A stretch of DNA of 64,000 bases from Yoonia sp. G8-12 (lineage in GTDB: Bacteria > Pseudomonadota > Alphaproteobacteria > Rhodobacterales > Rhodobacteraceae), in the NCBI RefSeq assembly GCF_038443675.1, contig NZ_CP151762.1, positions 930,001 through 994,000 on the forward strand, read 5' to 3'. Positions within the stretch are counted from its first letter, which is position 1. Every line of letters begins with the position of its first letter. Shown piece by piece: positions 7,433 through 17,109 of the stretch. The notes under the pieces were generated by a model. That model was not told where the DNA came from. It saw only the letters and a list, made by a program, of their open reading frames with translations, and made no database searches. A program made the translations under genes and the position numbers.

Positions 7433-9874
7433 TCAGGACCAGTCGCCGGCCCCTGATTTGCGCGTGGATATCACCTTCTGCGTCGTGAACTTTACGACTT
7501 TACGTGAAATCCAGGTGTAGGCACGGGCCGCGACCACCCCGAACACAACCGCAGCGACAAGATCGGCCCAGGGGTGGATTTCGGCGAAAAGCTTTTGATC
7601 CACGCTGATCATTTGATAGTGGATAAGATAAATAAACAGCGAGGCCCCGGCTATCTCTGCCACCACGCGCTTGACCGGTGCCGGTACCGCGATGTCCCTG
7701 ATGAAAAGCACCAGCACAATCGCGCCGCCGACGTAATACGCAGCCGAGGTGAACCCCCAGTATTCAAACACAACCAGCAAAGCGATTCCCAGCGCAACAA
7801 GCCGCGTGCGCAGATCATTTGCGCATGCCAGAACCATACCGAGGGCAAATGGCCACGCGTAGTGCCAAGGCGTCCGGTCGAAATTGTAAAAATGATCATA
7901 GGTCATTTCGATGGTGCGGGCGGCAACAATAGATACGGCCAGCAAAACGACCGCGCTGATGAAGGGGCGTGCCTGAAAACCGGCGCGGATCCCCGCGAAC
8001 GAGAACAGAATTGCAGCAAGCACCAGCAGCTGGACGTAGATCTCGATGAAGTAAAAAAGAAACCCCTTGAGCGTACCCGGATCAAGGAAATTAGAGATCA
8101 AGAGCAGGGGCGTCAGTTCATATCTGTCCGTCGTGATCTGCATCAGGCCGACCATCAGCAGCGTCGGGATCACCACGCTCTTGATTGTGCCGATCAGCGT
8201 TTTGACGCTGCCGGACCGGATGATTTCCGGCAACTGGAACCGCGCAACGGAATAGCCCGCCAGCAGGTAAAGAAAAAACGCAGCGCCCCAATTTGCGCTG
8301 TAGACAAATGCATCGGTATGCAGGGCGACGATACAGATCATAAAGAACGCCCGCGTCAACGTCACCGTTTCAAGGCGTCGCCAGCTGCTGCCCCCGTCTG
8401 CGTGGACGGACAATTGCAACTGGGCGGCGTTCAGTGTTTCCCAGTGCGGGGGCAGTTGCCCGAAATGCTGTTCAAAGTTCAGCGAAAACTGGATGTAGTG
8501 CAACGAGTCCCCGCCCAGCGTTTCAAACGTATCCTGTGGCCCGACCTTTTGCCCCGGAAACTCATGCCGGATTAGCGACAGCACGTCAGTGATTTTCTTG
8601 GACGGCGTATATGCTTTTGCGGGTGCCGCAGCCTGTTGTGCCGCAAACATTTCAGCCAGCACACCCCTTTGAACCTTGCCGGTTCCCGTCACCGGCAGCG
8701 CATCAACCGTGATGACATGCAGCGCGCTGCCAACTGCGACCCCAAGGTCTTTGAGCGCCGCTGCGGCAAGGTCTTTTACCTGTGCGGTATCGGTTGAACC
8801 GGTTTGCACAGCGACCAAAACGCCATCACCGCGCTGGGGATCGGGCACTTTGGCAACGGCAATGCGCGCAGCGGGTGCGAGCTGGCGACGCAAACGTGCT
8901 TCGATATCGTCGGGCACAATCTTGATGCCCCCGCAATTGATCAGATCGTCGGCACGGCCATCGAAGAACAGATAACCATCCTCAAAATGCCCAAGGTCGT
9001 TTGTCTGCAACCAACCGTCCGCATCTGTCAGCGGGTGCAACCCATCGGCATCAATGCGGAATGCGGCGACATGCGGACCGCGTATCATAATGCGCCCATC
9101 GGTGGCGCATTTGATCTGGGTCTTGCCAACAGGTTGCCCGACCGACCCAAGCTGCGCAGGTGCAGCATCAGAAATGCGCAGAAACGTGCTGCGCGATGCT
9201 TCTGTCAGGCCGTAATGCTGGACGATTACCGCATTGGGGAAAAGTTTGCGCACGCGGCGTTTTTCGTCCGCCGTCATATGCTGCGACCCGATTTCCATCC
9301 AGCGCAGATGTAGGCCCGCGTCCCCGATCACGGCAGGTGTGGCCAGTAATATCCGCAGCAAAGTCGGCACAACCGAAAGCGCATTCACCTGACCGTCTTG
9401 CAGCATCCGCGCCAGTTCCAGCGGATCAAACCCGCGCGGCGGCAGATAGGCCTGCCCACCAACCGCACTGACCGCGCGGTAACGCCCCATGCCAAAACTG
9501 TAAGTCGCAGGCACACCCACATATTCACGGATCTCTGCGGTCATCTGCATCTGGTCGATGATGCGTTCTGCGGCATCCGCCAGATTGGCATGGGTCAGAA
9601 GGATGCCTTTGGGTTTGCCTTCGGTCCCCGAAGTATAACTGACCTGCGCGGGTGTATCATCATGGATCAGCGGGTGGTGGGCGGTAAACCAACCGGACGC
9701 ATCGCCGGGCGTGATACAGCGGTCAATCGAAAGGCCGGGCAAAGTGGTGATCTCAGCCGCATCGTTGACCAAAACCAGCGGTCTGCGGGCGTCATAAAGC
9801 GCAAAAAGCTGTTCAACGAAAGGGATCGCGTTCTGACGCAGGACCGCAGTGGCCTGTAACTCTGGGGGAAGCAT
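7433..9874 (-). CDS. Adenylation-carrier-membrane acyltransferase fusion protein
   Basis: This 813-aa protein has three parts. Residues 1-410 are an AMP-forming acyl/aminoacyl ligase: YTSGTEGKPKGILLTH (80-95), the HYGLTEASR core, the TNDLGHF and GRADD motifs, and the catalytic Lys400 in PVTGTGKVQR. Residues 425-490 are a carrier domain with the phosphopantetheine serine Ser457 in LGGDSLHY. Residues 500-800 form about ten membrane helices like acyltransferase-3/OafA proteins, including HTDAF near 519. The logic is activation of an acid, loading on the tethered carrier and transfer to an acceptor at the membrane. An in-frame stop just upstream fixes ATG 9874, so the adenylation domain is short at its N-terminus. 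The product is unknown. Confidence 0.8.
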   Translation of the reverse strand: MLPPELQATAVLRQNAIPFVEQLFALYDARRPLVLVNDAAEITTLPGLSIDRCITPGDASGWFTAHHPLIHDDTPAQVSYTSGTEGKPKGILLTHANLADAAERIIDQMQMTAEIREYVGVPATYSFGMGRYRAVSAVGGQAYLPPRGFDPLELARMLQDGQVNALSVVPTLLRILLATPAVIGDAGLHLRWMEIGSQHMTADEKRRVRKLFPNAVIVQHYGLTEASRSTFLRISDAAPAQLGSVGQPVGKTQIKCATDGRIMIRGPHVAAFRIDADGLHPLTDADGWLQTNDLGHFEDGYLFFDGRADDLINCGGIKIVPDDIEARLRRQLAPAARIAVAKVPDPQRGDGVLVAVQTGSTDTAQVKDLAAAALKDLGVAVGSALHVITVDALPVTGTGKVQRGVLAEMFAAQQAAAPAKAYTPSKKITDVLSLIRHEFPGQKVGPQDTFETLGGDSLHYIQFSLNFEQHFGQLPPHWETLNAAQLQLSVHADGGSSWRRLETVTLTRAFFMICIVALHTDAFVYSANWGAAFFLYLLAGYSVARFQLPEIIRSGSVKTLIGTIKSVVIPTLLMVGLMQITTDRYELTPLLLISNFLDPGTLKGFLFYFIEIYVQLLVLAAILFSFAGIRAGFQARPFISAVVLLAVSIVAARTIEMTYDHFYNFDRTPWHYAWPFALGMVLACANDLRTRLVALGIALLVVFEYWGFTSAAYYVGGAIVLVLFIRDIAVPAPVKRVVAEIAGASLFIYLIHYQMISVDQKLFAEIHPWADLVAAVVFGVVAARAYTWISRKVVKFTTQKVISTRKSGAGDWS

Positions 9875-9991
9875 TTTGAAAACCTTGCACTACGAACAGC
9901 GACCGAACAAAGACTCGGCCATTGAACGCTAGCGACTGCGCAATCAAGACGCCAGAGCCCGCACGAAATGGCACCTTCATTGTTTCGTTAG

Positions 9992-10276
9992 CAGATACAA
10001 AGATCCACTTACGCGCGGTCGCGGGCACGGGGCCGTGCCGCCTCTGATGCGATCTGGCACGGGAAGGACCCGATTGATGAGCGGCGTGCCGAAGCCGCAG
10101 GTCGTATCGCTGAAGAGGCACCGAGCCTGACATGTGGCGATGTCGTCAACCGGTTACTCGATGCCAAGCTCTCTGAACGCAAGAAAGAAGCACCGGAAGC
10201 AATAGCGCGCGACGCTGGCATTCGCTACGGCTTGTACCGATCGTGGCAATGCGGGACTTTGCTGTCGTTCAAATAA
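9992..10276 (+). pseudogene. Remnant of a P4-type integrase N-terminal region
   Basis: An open stretch with no convincing start encodes a piece resembling the N-terminal arm-binding part of P4-family tyrosine integrases. It reads like the usual helix with IWHGKDPIDERRAEAA, then SLTCGDVVNRLLDAK. No catalytic domain follows: the frame stops at 10276 and the next gene is on the other strand. I read it as a decayed trace of an old integration. The likeness is based on pattern recall over about 60 residues. Confidence 0.4.
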
Positions 10277-10301
10277 GCTGAGTGAAGGTCAGCTTTCAAA
10301 C

Positions 10302-11057
10302 CTATCGCAGAAAGAATACAACTGCCATCATGACGCCGACCGCGGTGACAAAGTAGCGAAGCAGATCAGTTCGAACAATCCGGCGGCTTACGTTCGCTCC
10401 GATATATCCGCCGATGGTCGCACTGACCGCCATCACCAGTGCAGGCTCCCAGGCAATCATACCTGCTGCGATGAAGGTTATCGCGGAGACCAGCGAAACG
10501 ACCGCAGACAGCACATTCTTCAGGCCATTCATACCGTGCAGATTGACGTAGCCAATGAACCCGAAAGCGGCCAACAGCATGATGCCAAGACCGCCATTGA
10601 AGTAGCCACCGTAGATAGACACTGCGAGGATCGTCGCGGCAGACACAGCAACCCCTGCGCTGCCAAGGCCGCGTTGCTGAATTTGGCCTAGCAGGTAAGG
10701 GCCCAAGGCGAACAGTACGGTTGCCAGCACCAACAGCCATGGAACGACCCACAGGAATGTATCTCCGGGCGTGATGATCAAAAGAACCGCACCCAACCCC
10801 GCGCCGATCATGCCGACACCTGCAATGGCACGAAGCGATAGTGCGCCTTCGCGCCGCATATGGTGCCGGAAACCCCATGCGCTGCTGAGGTATCCCGGTA
10901 AGGCGGTCAGGGTAGCCGTGGCATTGGCGCTGACAGGCGGAACGCCAACGTAGATCAACGCAGGCAGGCTCAAGAACGTCCCGCCACCAGCGACAGCATT
11001 CAGAAGCCCCGCAGCAAAGCCCGCTACGCCGAGAAGTAGAATTTCAAATAGTGTCAT
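10302..11057 (-). CDS. TauE/SafE (TSUP) family membrane permease
   Basis: This is an integral membrane protein of about 251 aa with roughly eight hydrophobic helices in two repeats. The N-terminal signature (GFAAGLLNAVAGGGTFLSLP, then SANATATL) is the classic TSUP pattern. The second repeat holds GGYFNGGLGIMLLA and GGYIGANVSRRI. These carriers export or take up sulfite, sulfoacetate or other organosulfonate-type anions. ATG 11057 gives the usual start (MTLFEILLLG). A GTG at 11117 would add 20 residues and cannot be excluded, as neither has a clear ribosome site. The divergently placed GntR-type gene at 11404 could regulate it. Confidence 0.85.
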   Translation of the reverse strand: MTLFEILLLGVAGFAAGLLNAVAGGGTFLSLPALIYVGVPPVSANATATLTALPGYLSSAWGFRHHMRREGALSLRAIAGVGMIGAGLGAVLLIITPGDTFLWVVPWLLVLATVLFALGPYLLGQIQQRGLGSAGVAVSAATILAVSIYGGYFNGGLGIMLLAAFGFIGYVNLHGMNGLKNVLSAVVSLVSAITFIAAGMIAWEPALVMAVSATIGGYIGANVSRRIVRTDLLRYFVTAVGVMMAVVFFLR

Positions 11058-11403
11058 GTCGGCCAGTCTGTCTTTCACGTTTTGAGGTATTTCATCGTGG
11101 TTCGGTGCCGAGGCCACTCAGGTTCTGGCGCACAAAGAAGCCAGCGCGCAATTGCTGAAATACCGTCCGATTGGTAGGATGTTGGAGAAGGAAAACGCCT
11201 TCGTCCGCTCATTCGCATTCGGCAGCTTTATGTCGCTGTCACCTTGCGGAGAATCTCTGCACTGGTGCCTGCATCGCTCAGGATTAGCGTTGATGTTTTA
11301 AAAGCCGTGTTCTGCGTGCTCACTGGATAGTCCTCGTTGTCAGTGACATCTCTTCTGGACGCAAATAGATTGGCCCGCAAATTGGTCTAAATAGGAGTGA
11401 TTC

Positions 11404-12090
11404 ATGGGCAGAAGCACCAAGTCTGTCTTGGCCGATCTGCGGAACGCCATTGAGACGCTCGCCCCCGTGACCGGGGATCGCATGCCGTCGGAACGTGAGC
11501 TGCGTGCGCTATTGGGATGCAGCCGGGAGACACTGCGGGGATGCTACGCGACCCTTGAGCTCGAAGGCGAAATCTGGCGACATGTTGGGCAAGGCACGTT
11601 TCGGGGCAGCCGTCCGGTCCATATGCCCATCCGGGATACGCTTCTTGTCGAGGGCGCCACGCCACCAGACCTCATGCGCGCGCGTCTTTTGCTGGAGCCA
11701 CAGGTCGCGGCCGAGGCGGCTTTGCAAGCCGACGCGTCTGACATTACACATCTGCGCAAGAAGGTGGCTGAGGGCCGCGCGGCGCGCGATAGGGCAGCGT
11801 GCGAACAAGCCGATGATGCGTTCCACCGTGCCGTCGCCGAGACCTCGCGCAATCCGGTCCTTGTTGGATTCCTGACTTATCTGTCCGGCGCACGCCGCCG
11901 CATCGCCTGGCAACGGGAATGGGATCGCACCTACCGTAGCATTGCCCCGAATGAGTTCCAGACGATCCACAGCGACCAACACGACGCAATTGTAGATGCG
12001 ATTGATGCAGGGGACAGGGTGGGGGCAGCCAATGCGATGAAGGCGCACTTGAAAACCATCGAGGCGGCAATGGCCATTCGCCCGGAATGA
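11404..12090 (+). CDS. GntR family regulator with FCD domain
   Basis: This 228-aa regulator has an N-terminal winged helix (residues about 5-70: MPSERELRALLGCSRETLR, then HVGQGTF) and an all-helical FCD ligand domain (about 85-215). The FCD part shows the Asp, His and His metal/ligand pattern: DDAFHRAVAETSRN and HSDQHDAIVDAI. FCD regulators bind small organic acids. An AGGAG at 11393-11397 marks the ATG. Just upstream, ATTGGCC (11369) and ATTGGTC (11381) form a short direct repeat that could be part of its operator. The nearest candidate target is the divergent TSUP gene. Confidence 0.87.
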   Translation: MGRSTKSVLADLRNAIETLAPVTGDRMPSERELRALLGCSRETLRGCYATLELEGEIWRHVGQGTFRGSRPVHMPIRDTLLVEGATPPDLMRARLLLEPQVAAEAALQADASDITHLRKKVAEGRAARDRAACEQADDAFHRAVAETSRNPVLVGFLTYLSGARRRIAWQREWDRTYRSIAPNEFQTIHSDQHDAIVDAIDAGDRVGAANAMKAHLKTIEAAMAIRPE

Positions 12091-12211
12091 GATGTATCAG
12101 CAAGCGTGCATTCATTGACTGCGTAGCATCAAGCACTTTTGGCACAAGGCAGTCATTCTTGGTAGACGGCATCAATGACTACTTAGCGGACAATGCTGCC
12201 GTCCAATCGGT

Positions 12212-12349
12212 TCACCGAGATACCCACTCAATGTAGGCAAGCCAGCACCCAAATGAAAAAACCAACAACACCAAGAAGAGCTTCAAAAACTTATATTTCT
12301 TGAAGCGTTTCTCTATCCACTCGATGAGAGAACCCAGCACAATTTCCAT
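12212..12349 (-). CDS. Small single-helix membrane protein (45 aa)
   Basis: From ATG 12349 the frame encodes 45 residues. A basic, amphipathic start (EWIEKRFKKYK) is followed by one strong transmembrane helix (LKLFLVLLVFSFGCWLAYI). A GAGGAG lies about 11 nt upstream of the ATG. The longer in-frame extension to 12448 lacks a ribosome site and looks non-coding. I recognise no family. It is isolated between two plus-strand genes. Confidence 0.5.
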   Translation of the reverse strand: MEIVLGSLIEWIEKRFKKYKFLKLFLVLLVFSFGCWLAYIEWVSR

Positions 12350-12774
12350 GATCTTCGGCTCTCCTCGCGTTCTCGACACATTATTCAGCCAACTTAAACA
12401 GCCTATCGAAATTAGCAACTTTGGGCTCATTCCGTACATTAGCCGCAACCAGCCTCAAGGTCAGCAGAGCAGGACATAGCGCCATTTCGCTGCAACTGCG
12501 CCAATGGCTGCATCGGGACAGACGCCCGCGACACAGGGGAGATTGCGATGATCAGCACGAGCGAAACAAGTTCCTGAATATCTGCTTCATATTACCGTTT
12601 GTCATTCCAACGCGGACGTGGCCCAAAGCAGACATGCGCCAGATGAATGCCGTCTTTCGGCAAGATCACAAAAGCGTCGATGGCGCTCCCTTGTTGTTTC
12701 GGCCATCTATGCCCAGATATGTGACCGCACGACAGACGCGTTCGCATACAAAAGCGACATTGGCAGGAGGCCCT
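12350..12774. other. Non-coding stretch upstream of the FrnE-like gene
   Basis: About 425 bp in which I see no convincing gene. The frame of the downstream gene stays open back to 12421, but this part has no family likeness and no ribosome site. Promoters for the small membrane gene and for the FrnE-like gene should lie here. Confidence 0.4.
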
Positions 12775-13431
12775 ATGGCAACTCTAAATTCACCCCTCCG
12801 CATTGATATTATTTCTGACGTGATGTGCCCATGGTGCGTCATCGGGTACCGTCAGCTTGCAGCCGCTTTGCAGGCAAATGATGTCGATCATGAAATCCAC
12901 TGGCATCCCTTTGAACTCAACCCGAATATGCCCGCCGAGGGGCAGGATATGCGCGAGCACTTGGTCGAGAAATATGGAACGACGCCGGAGGAATCGGATG
13001 CCAATCGTGCCAATATGACTCAATTGGGCAAAGAGCTTGGGTTCGCGTTCAGCTTTGCCGATGGTTTTCGCATGCACAACACGTTCAAGACGCATCAGTT
13101 GCTGCATTGGGCCGACACAAAAGGTCTTAAGCACGATCTGAAGCAGGCGCTGTTCACCGCGCATTTCACGCATGGTCGTGACCTCTCAGATGACACGGTC
13201 CTCGTTGATATTGCAGTGGAAACCGGACTTGACCGCAATGAAGCAACAGTTGTGCTGGCAGATCAAAGATTTGCAACCGAGGTGCGTCAGGAACAGCAAT
13301 TCTGGTCACAGCAAGGCATTCGCGGCGTTCCCACCATCGTCTTTGACCGCCAGCATCTGGTGACTGGGGCGCAGGGGATCGAAAACTACAAGAGCATCCT
13401 CAGTCAGCTGCAACAAATGCGTAGCGCGTGA
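12775..13431 (+). CDS. DsbA-family oxidoreductase, FrnE-like
   Basis: This 218-aa thioredoxin-fold protein of the DsbA/FrnE/HCCA-isomerase group has the active-site motif CPWC in SDVMCPWCVIGYRQL near residue 20. It also has the cis-Pro region GIRGVPTIVF near residue 185 and the HWHPFELNPNMP segment typical of FrnE proteins. It has no signal peptide, so it is probably cytoplasmic. A strong AGGAGG at 12765-12770 sets the ATG at 12775. FrnE-like proteins act as disulfide isomerases or in polyketide and stress metabolism. No operon partners are visible. Confidence 0.88.
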   Translation: MATLNSPLRIDIISDVMCPWCVIGYRQLAAALQANDVDHEIHWHPFELNPNMPAEGQDMREHLVEKYGTTPEESDANRANMTQLGKELGFAFSFADGFRMHNTFKTHQLLHWADTKGLKHDLKQALFTAHFTHGRDLSDDTVLVDIAVETGLDRNEATVVLADQRFATEVRQEQQFWSQQGIRGVPTIVFDRQHLVTGAQGIENYKSILSQLQQMRSA

Positions 13432-13516
13432 TGGTCATGGTCCAAACTGGCCGACGGTACATTGCGCAGCCTAACCATCGGTGGGCGCTGAATATGATGA
13501 ACGTTGTGCTCGGGCG

Positions 13517-15205
13517 TTAGCTCGCAGAATAGTTTGGCGTTAAAGCTAACAATGACCGGCTGTAGTCAGCCTTAGGTCCCGAAAAGAAGGGCTCTGACGG
13601 ACCCGCTTCGACAACCTTGCCAGACTTCAGGACGACGATATCGTCGCTCATTTGCCGTACGACAGCAATGTTGTGACTGATAAACAGGACCGTCAGACCA
13701 AACTGAGCCTGCAAATCCTTCAACAGATTAAGGACCTGCGCTTGAATGGAAACATCGAGGGCGCTGGTGGGTTCGTCACAGATCAGAACACGCGGACGCG
13801 CCAACAGCGATCTTGCGATTGCGATCCGTTGGCGCTGACCACCGGAAAACTGGTGCGGGTACCGGTCGATCGCGTCTGCGGACAAACCGACAAGATCGAG
13901 CATGGCTGCGGCGATGTCGCGGCGCTTGGAAGCATCGGCTTCCAGTCCATAAAGCCAAAGAGGCTCGGCCAGAATCTCGCCTACCCGGTGGCGGCTATTG
14001 AGGCTGCTAAACGGGTCCTGAAAAATCATCTGCACGAGGCGGCGCGAGGGGTCTTTGCGGCTGCGTTGGCGGCCAAGTGGCAAAGGGTTTTCGCCAAGTG
14101 TCAGCGTCCCGCTGACGGGTTGCACCAAGCCCGTGATGACCTTCGCCATTGTTGATTTACCAGATCCACTTTCCCCAACGAGACCCATCACCGTGCCGGG
14201 ACGTACATGCATCGACACGCCGTCAAGCGCGGTAAACGCATCAGGTTTGCGCAGCAGGCTTTCGCGCGGACCGGTAAAGCGGACGGTGATGTTATCCATC
14301 CCGAGCCCTTCACCCAGTGTCATCTCGCCTGCGCGTAGCCACGCCTCGGCGTCGGTCGACGATTGGCCGGCGGGTGCTGCAACTTTCGGTTTGTCACTTT
14401 CAGGGACACGGAAACGGTCGAGTTTCTTGTCCAGGCGCGGCACCGCACCCATCAGGCTTTGGGTATAGGTGTGTTCAGGGGTTCTAAGAACACGCTGCGT
14501 GGGGCCGGTTTCCATAACCTTGCCGCCGCGCAGGACGGTGACGTTGTCAGTGATCTGCGCAATGACGCCGATGTCGTGCGTAATCAGCAAAAAGCCGATG
14601 TTGCGTGTGTCGGCAAGACGCCGGATCAGATCAAGAACCTGCGATTGAACCGCGACATCCAGCGCGGTTGTCGGTTCATCCGCGATGATCAATTCGGGGT
14701 TCGTGCAAAGCGCCAGCGCAATCACCACCCGCTGGCGCATGCCGCCGGAAAACTGGTGCGGGTAGGCCTTGATACGCTTGGCTGCGTCCGCAATCCCGAT
14801 CTCTTCGAGCAGTGCGACAGACCGGTCGCGGGCATCAGCACGGGTGATGCTTTCATGGGCTTGGATCGTCTCAACAAGCTGGTCCTCGATTGTCATCAGG
14901 GGGTTCAAGCTGGTTTGCGGATCTTGAAAGATCATTGAAATGTGCGCGCCACGCATTTCGTGCGCATCACGGGCGGCAAGGCCACGCAGGTCAGTATCGC
15001 CAAGCCTCAGATCGCCGTTCGCCACGAATCCAGGCGGTTGGAGCAGACCAATGATCGCGGCACCAATGGTTGATTTACCGGCCCCGCTTTCGCCCACCAA
15101 TCCGTGAATTTCACCCGGAGCAATGGACAAAGAAACATCATCAATGGCCGTGAAAGTCCCGTGACGACCGGGGAACTGCACGGTGAGGTTCTTGACGGTC
15201 AGCAT
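13517..15205 (-). CDS. Dipeptide/oligopeptide ABC transporter, fused double ATPase
   Basis: This 562-aa protein fuses the DppD- and DppF-type ATPases (GsiA-like). The first half has Walker A GESGAGKST, signature FSGGMRQRV and Walker B LIIADEPTTALD. The second half has GESGSGKST, FSGGQRQRI and VLICDEPTSALD. Both sites look active. It powers import through the two permeases encoded just upstream. Its ATG overlaps the permease stop by one base (TAATG), indicating coupled translation. It is the last gene of the four-gene operon. Confidence 0.94.
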   Translation of the reverse strand: MLTVKNLTVQFPGRHGTFTAIDDVSLSIAPGEIHGLVGESGAGKSTIGAAIIGLLQPPGFVANGDLRLGDTDLRGLAARDAHEMRGAHISMIFQDPQTSLNPLMTIEDQLVETIQAHESITRADARDRSVALLEEIGIADAAKRIKAYPHQFSGGMRQRVVIALALCTNPELIIADEPTTALDVAVQSQVLDLIRRLADTRNIGFLLITHDIGVIAQITDNVTVLRGGKVMETGPTQRVLRTPEHTYTQSLMGAVPRLDKKLDRFRVPESDKPKVAAPAGQSSTDAEAWLRAGEMTLGEGLGMDNITVRFTGPRESLLRKPDAFTALDGVSMHVRPGTVMGLVGESGSGKSTMAKVITGLVQPVSGTLTLGENPLPLGRQRSRKDPSRRLVQMIFQDPFSSLNSRHRVGEILAEPLWLYGLEADASKRRDIAAAMLDLVGLSADAIDRYPHQFSGGQRQRIAIARSLLARPRVLICDEPTSALDVSIQAQVLNLLKDLQAQFGLTVLFISHNIAVVRQMSDDIVVLKSGKVVEAGPSEPFFSGPKADYSRSLLALTPNYSAS

Positions 15206-16107
15206 TAACGAAGCCTTGGATTGAATACGTCGCGCAAGAAATCACCAAGCACGTTGATGGACACGACAAGGCAGACAAGAAAGATCGTTGGCACCCACAA
15301 AATCCACCACTCGCCCGACAGCAGAAACTGCATACCGATCCGGATCAATGTGCCCAGTGAGGGGCTGTCAGCAGGAAGACCTATCCCAAGAAAGCTGAGC
15401 GTTGCTTCGAGAAGGATCGCCGAAGCAAGATCAACGGTCATAATGACCAGGAGTGGCCCCATAATGTTGGGCAGAATGTGACGTAGCATGACCCGCAAAG
15501 GGTGCTGGCCCATGATCATCGCCGCCTGAACGTAGTCTTTGTTGCGCTCGACAAAAACACTGGCCCGCGCGGTACGGGCAAAGTTCACCCAAAGCGACAA
15601 GGCGATGGCAAGGGTCAGCACGGCAACGCGCAGGTCTTCTTGCATGGCGGCAGGCAGCAAACCGCGCGAAATGCCATCAATCAGCAGGGCTGTCAGGATC
15701 GCTGGCAACGCCAGTTGCACGTCAGCGATGCGCATGACGATAGCGTCAAAGCGCCCGCCATAATAACCCGCTGCCAGACCAAGTCCTACGCCCAGAACGG
15801 TTGCGATTGCCATCGCCATGATGCCGATCAACAAAGACAGGCGCGCGCCATACAGAATAGACGACACCATGTCGCGACCCTGATCATCGGTGCCAAGCGG
15901 AAAGCGCGGATCGCCTCCCTCCCATATTGGCGGCAAGAGGCCGTTCATCAACGAAAAGCTGGCCAGATCATAAGGGTTCGAGGTCGCGATCCAAGGGGCA
16001 AGAAAGGCACCACCAATAATCAGGACTGCAACAATGGCCGCGACGATCGCGGCGGGTGACCGCAGAAAATAGTATACGCCATCAGATTTCAGCAGCCGTG
16101 TGAGCAT
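15205..16107 (-). CDS. ABC transporter permease, DppC-like
   Basis: This 300-aa inner-membrane permease has an N-terminal OppC-type segment (SPAAIVAAIVAVLIIGGAF, then NPYDLASF) and the FPLGTDDQGRDMVSSILYGAR motif that marks DppC/OppC subunits. The EAA loop region (ATLSFLGIGLPADSPSLG) contacts the ATPase. It pairs with the DppB-like protein to form the channel. The start overlaps the upstream stop by one base (TGATG). Confidence 0.93.
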   Translation of the reverse strand: MLTRLLKSDGVYYFLRSPAAIVAAIVAVLIIGGAFLAPWIATSNPYDLASFSLMNGLLPPIWEGGDPRFPLGTDDQGRDMVSSILYGARLSLLIGIMAMAIATVLGVGLGLAAGYYGGRFDAIVMRIADVQLALPAILTALLIDGISRGLLPAAMQEDLRVAVLTLAIALSLWVNFARTARASVFVERNKDYVQAAMIMGQHPLRVMLRHILPNIMGPLLVIMTVDLASAILLEATLSFLGIGLPADSPSLGTLIRIGMQFLLSGEWWILWVPTIFLVCLVVSINVLGDFLRDVFNPRLR

Positions 16108-17081
16108 CAGACGGCCTCTTTCACGCGCAGGCGCGGGTCGATCAGCAGGTAAAGCATATCGACCAGCATATTCACCAATACAAAGAAGAATGCGATCACG
16201 ACGAGGTAAACACCCATCACAGGGATATCGACGAAGCGGATCGATTCAAGGAACAATAGCCCCATGCCGGGCCATTGAAACACGCTCTCGGTGACGATTG
16301 AAAAAGCAATGACGCCGCCAAATTGCAGACCGATGATCGTAATCACCGGCACCATCGTGTTCGCAAGGGCGTGCCGGTAATAAAGGCTGCGAAAGGGGAT
16401 GCCGCGCGCGATTGCAAAGCGGATGAAATCCGAACGCATAACCTCCATCATTTCGGCCCGCACGAGGCGCATGGTCAGCGTCAGCTGATAAACACCAAGC
16501 GTCACAGCAGGCAAGATCAGGGACCGCCAGCCGTCAAGCGTCAGAAAGCTGGTGCTCCAACCGCCCAGATCAACGGTGCCACTGCGCCCGAAGGTCGGTA
16601 GCCAGCCCAGTTGCACACCGAACAGAAAGATCAGGACAATTCCGATCACAAAGGTCGGAATGGAAACGCCGACAAGTGTGGTCATCAGGATGGCTTGGGT
16701 CGCAATACCACGTGGCCGCAACGCGGTATACACGCCTGCAGGAATTCCCACGATCAGCGAAATCATGAGCGCGACAAGCCCCAGTTCCAAGGTGGCAGGA
16801 ATACGGCTTGCAATCATCTCGGACACGGGTTGCCGGGTTCGGTAGGAGAACCCGAAATCGCCCTGCACCATGTCCGCCGTAAAGCGGTAGAATTGCACAA
16901 GGAACGGATCGTTCAGACCGAGCTCCTCGCGCAATTGCTCTTGATCCTGCACAGAGGTTTCCACCCCTGTCATCTGGCTGACCGGATCCCCGACAAAGCG
17001 GAAAAGCGAAAAAGCCAGAAAGGCGACGGCGAGCATCACAAATATGGACTGAACCAGTCGTTTTAGGATGAAATACGCCAT
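16107..17081 (-). CDS. ABC transporter permease, DppB-like
   Basis: This 324-aa inner-membrane permease of the DppB/OppB type starts with YFILKRLVQSIFVMLAVAF and the RFVGDP segment. It has five to six helices and the conserved C-terminal ESVFQWPGMGLLFLESI region. It forms the translocation channel with the DppC-like protein. It lies 28 nt downstream of the solute-binding protein gene in one operon. Confidence 0.93.
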   Translation of the reverse strand: MAYFILKRLVQSIFVMLAVAFLAFSLFRFVGDPVSQMTGVETSVQDQEQLREELGLNDPFLVQFYRFTADMVQGDFGFSYRTRQPVSEMIASRIPATLELGLVALMISLIVGIPAGVYTALRPRGIATQAILMTTLVGVSIPTFVIGIVLIFLFGVQLGWLPTFGRSGTVDLGGWSTSFLTLDGWRSLILPAVTLGVYQLTLTMRLVRAEMMEVMRSDFIRFAIARGIPFRSLYYRHALANTMVPVITIIGLQFGGVIAFSIVTESVFQWPGMGLLFLESIRFVDIPVMGVYLVVIAFFFVLVNMLVDMLYLLIDPRLRVKEAV

Positions 17082-17109
17082 CGCTTTGTTTTTGTTCTCT
17101 ATCGATCGA

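Noticed and set aside
7574..8575. 333-codon open frame on the plus strand
   Set aside because: It is antisense to the membrane part of the acyltransferase fusion, has a low-complexity Arg/Gln/His composition and matches no family. It is a shadow of GC-rich codon bias.
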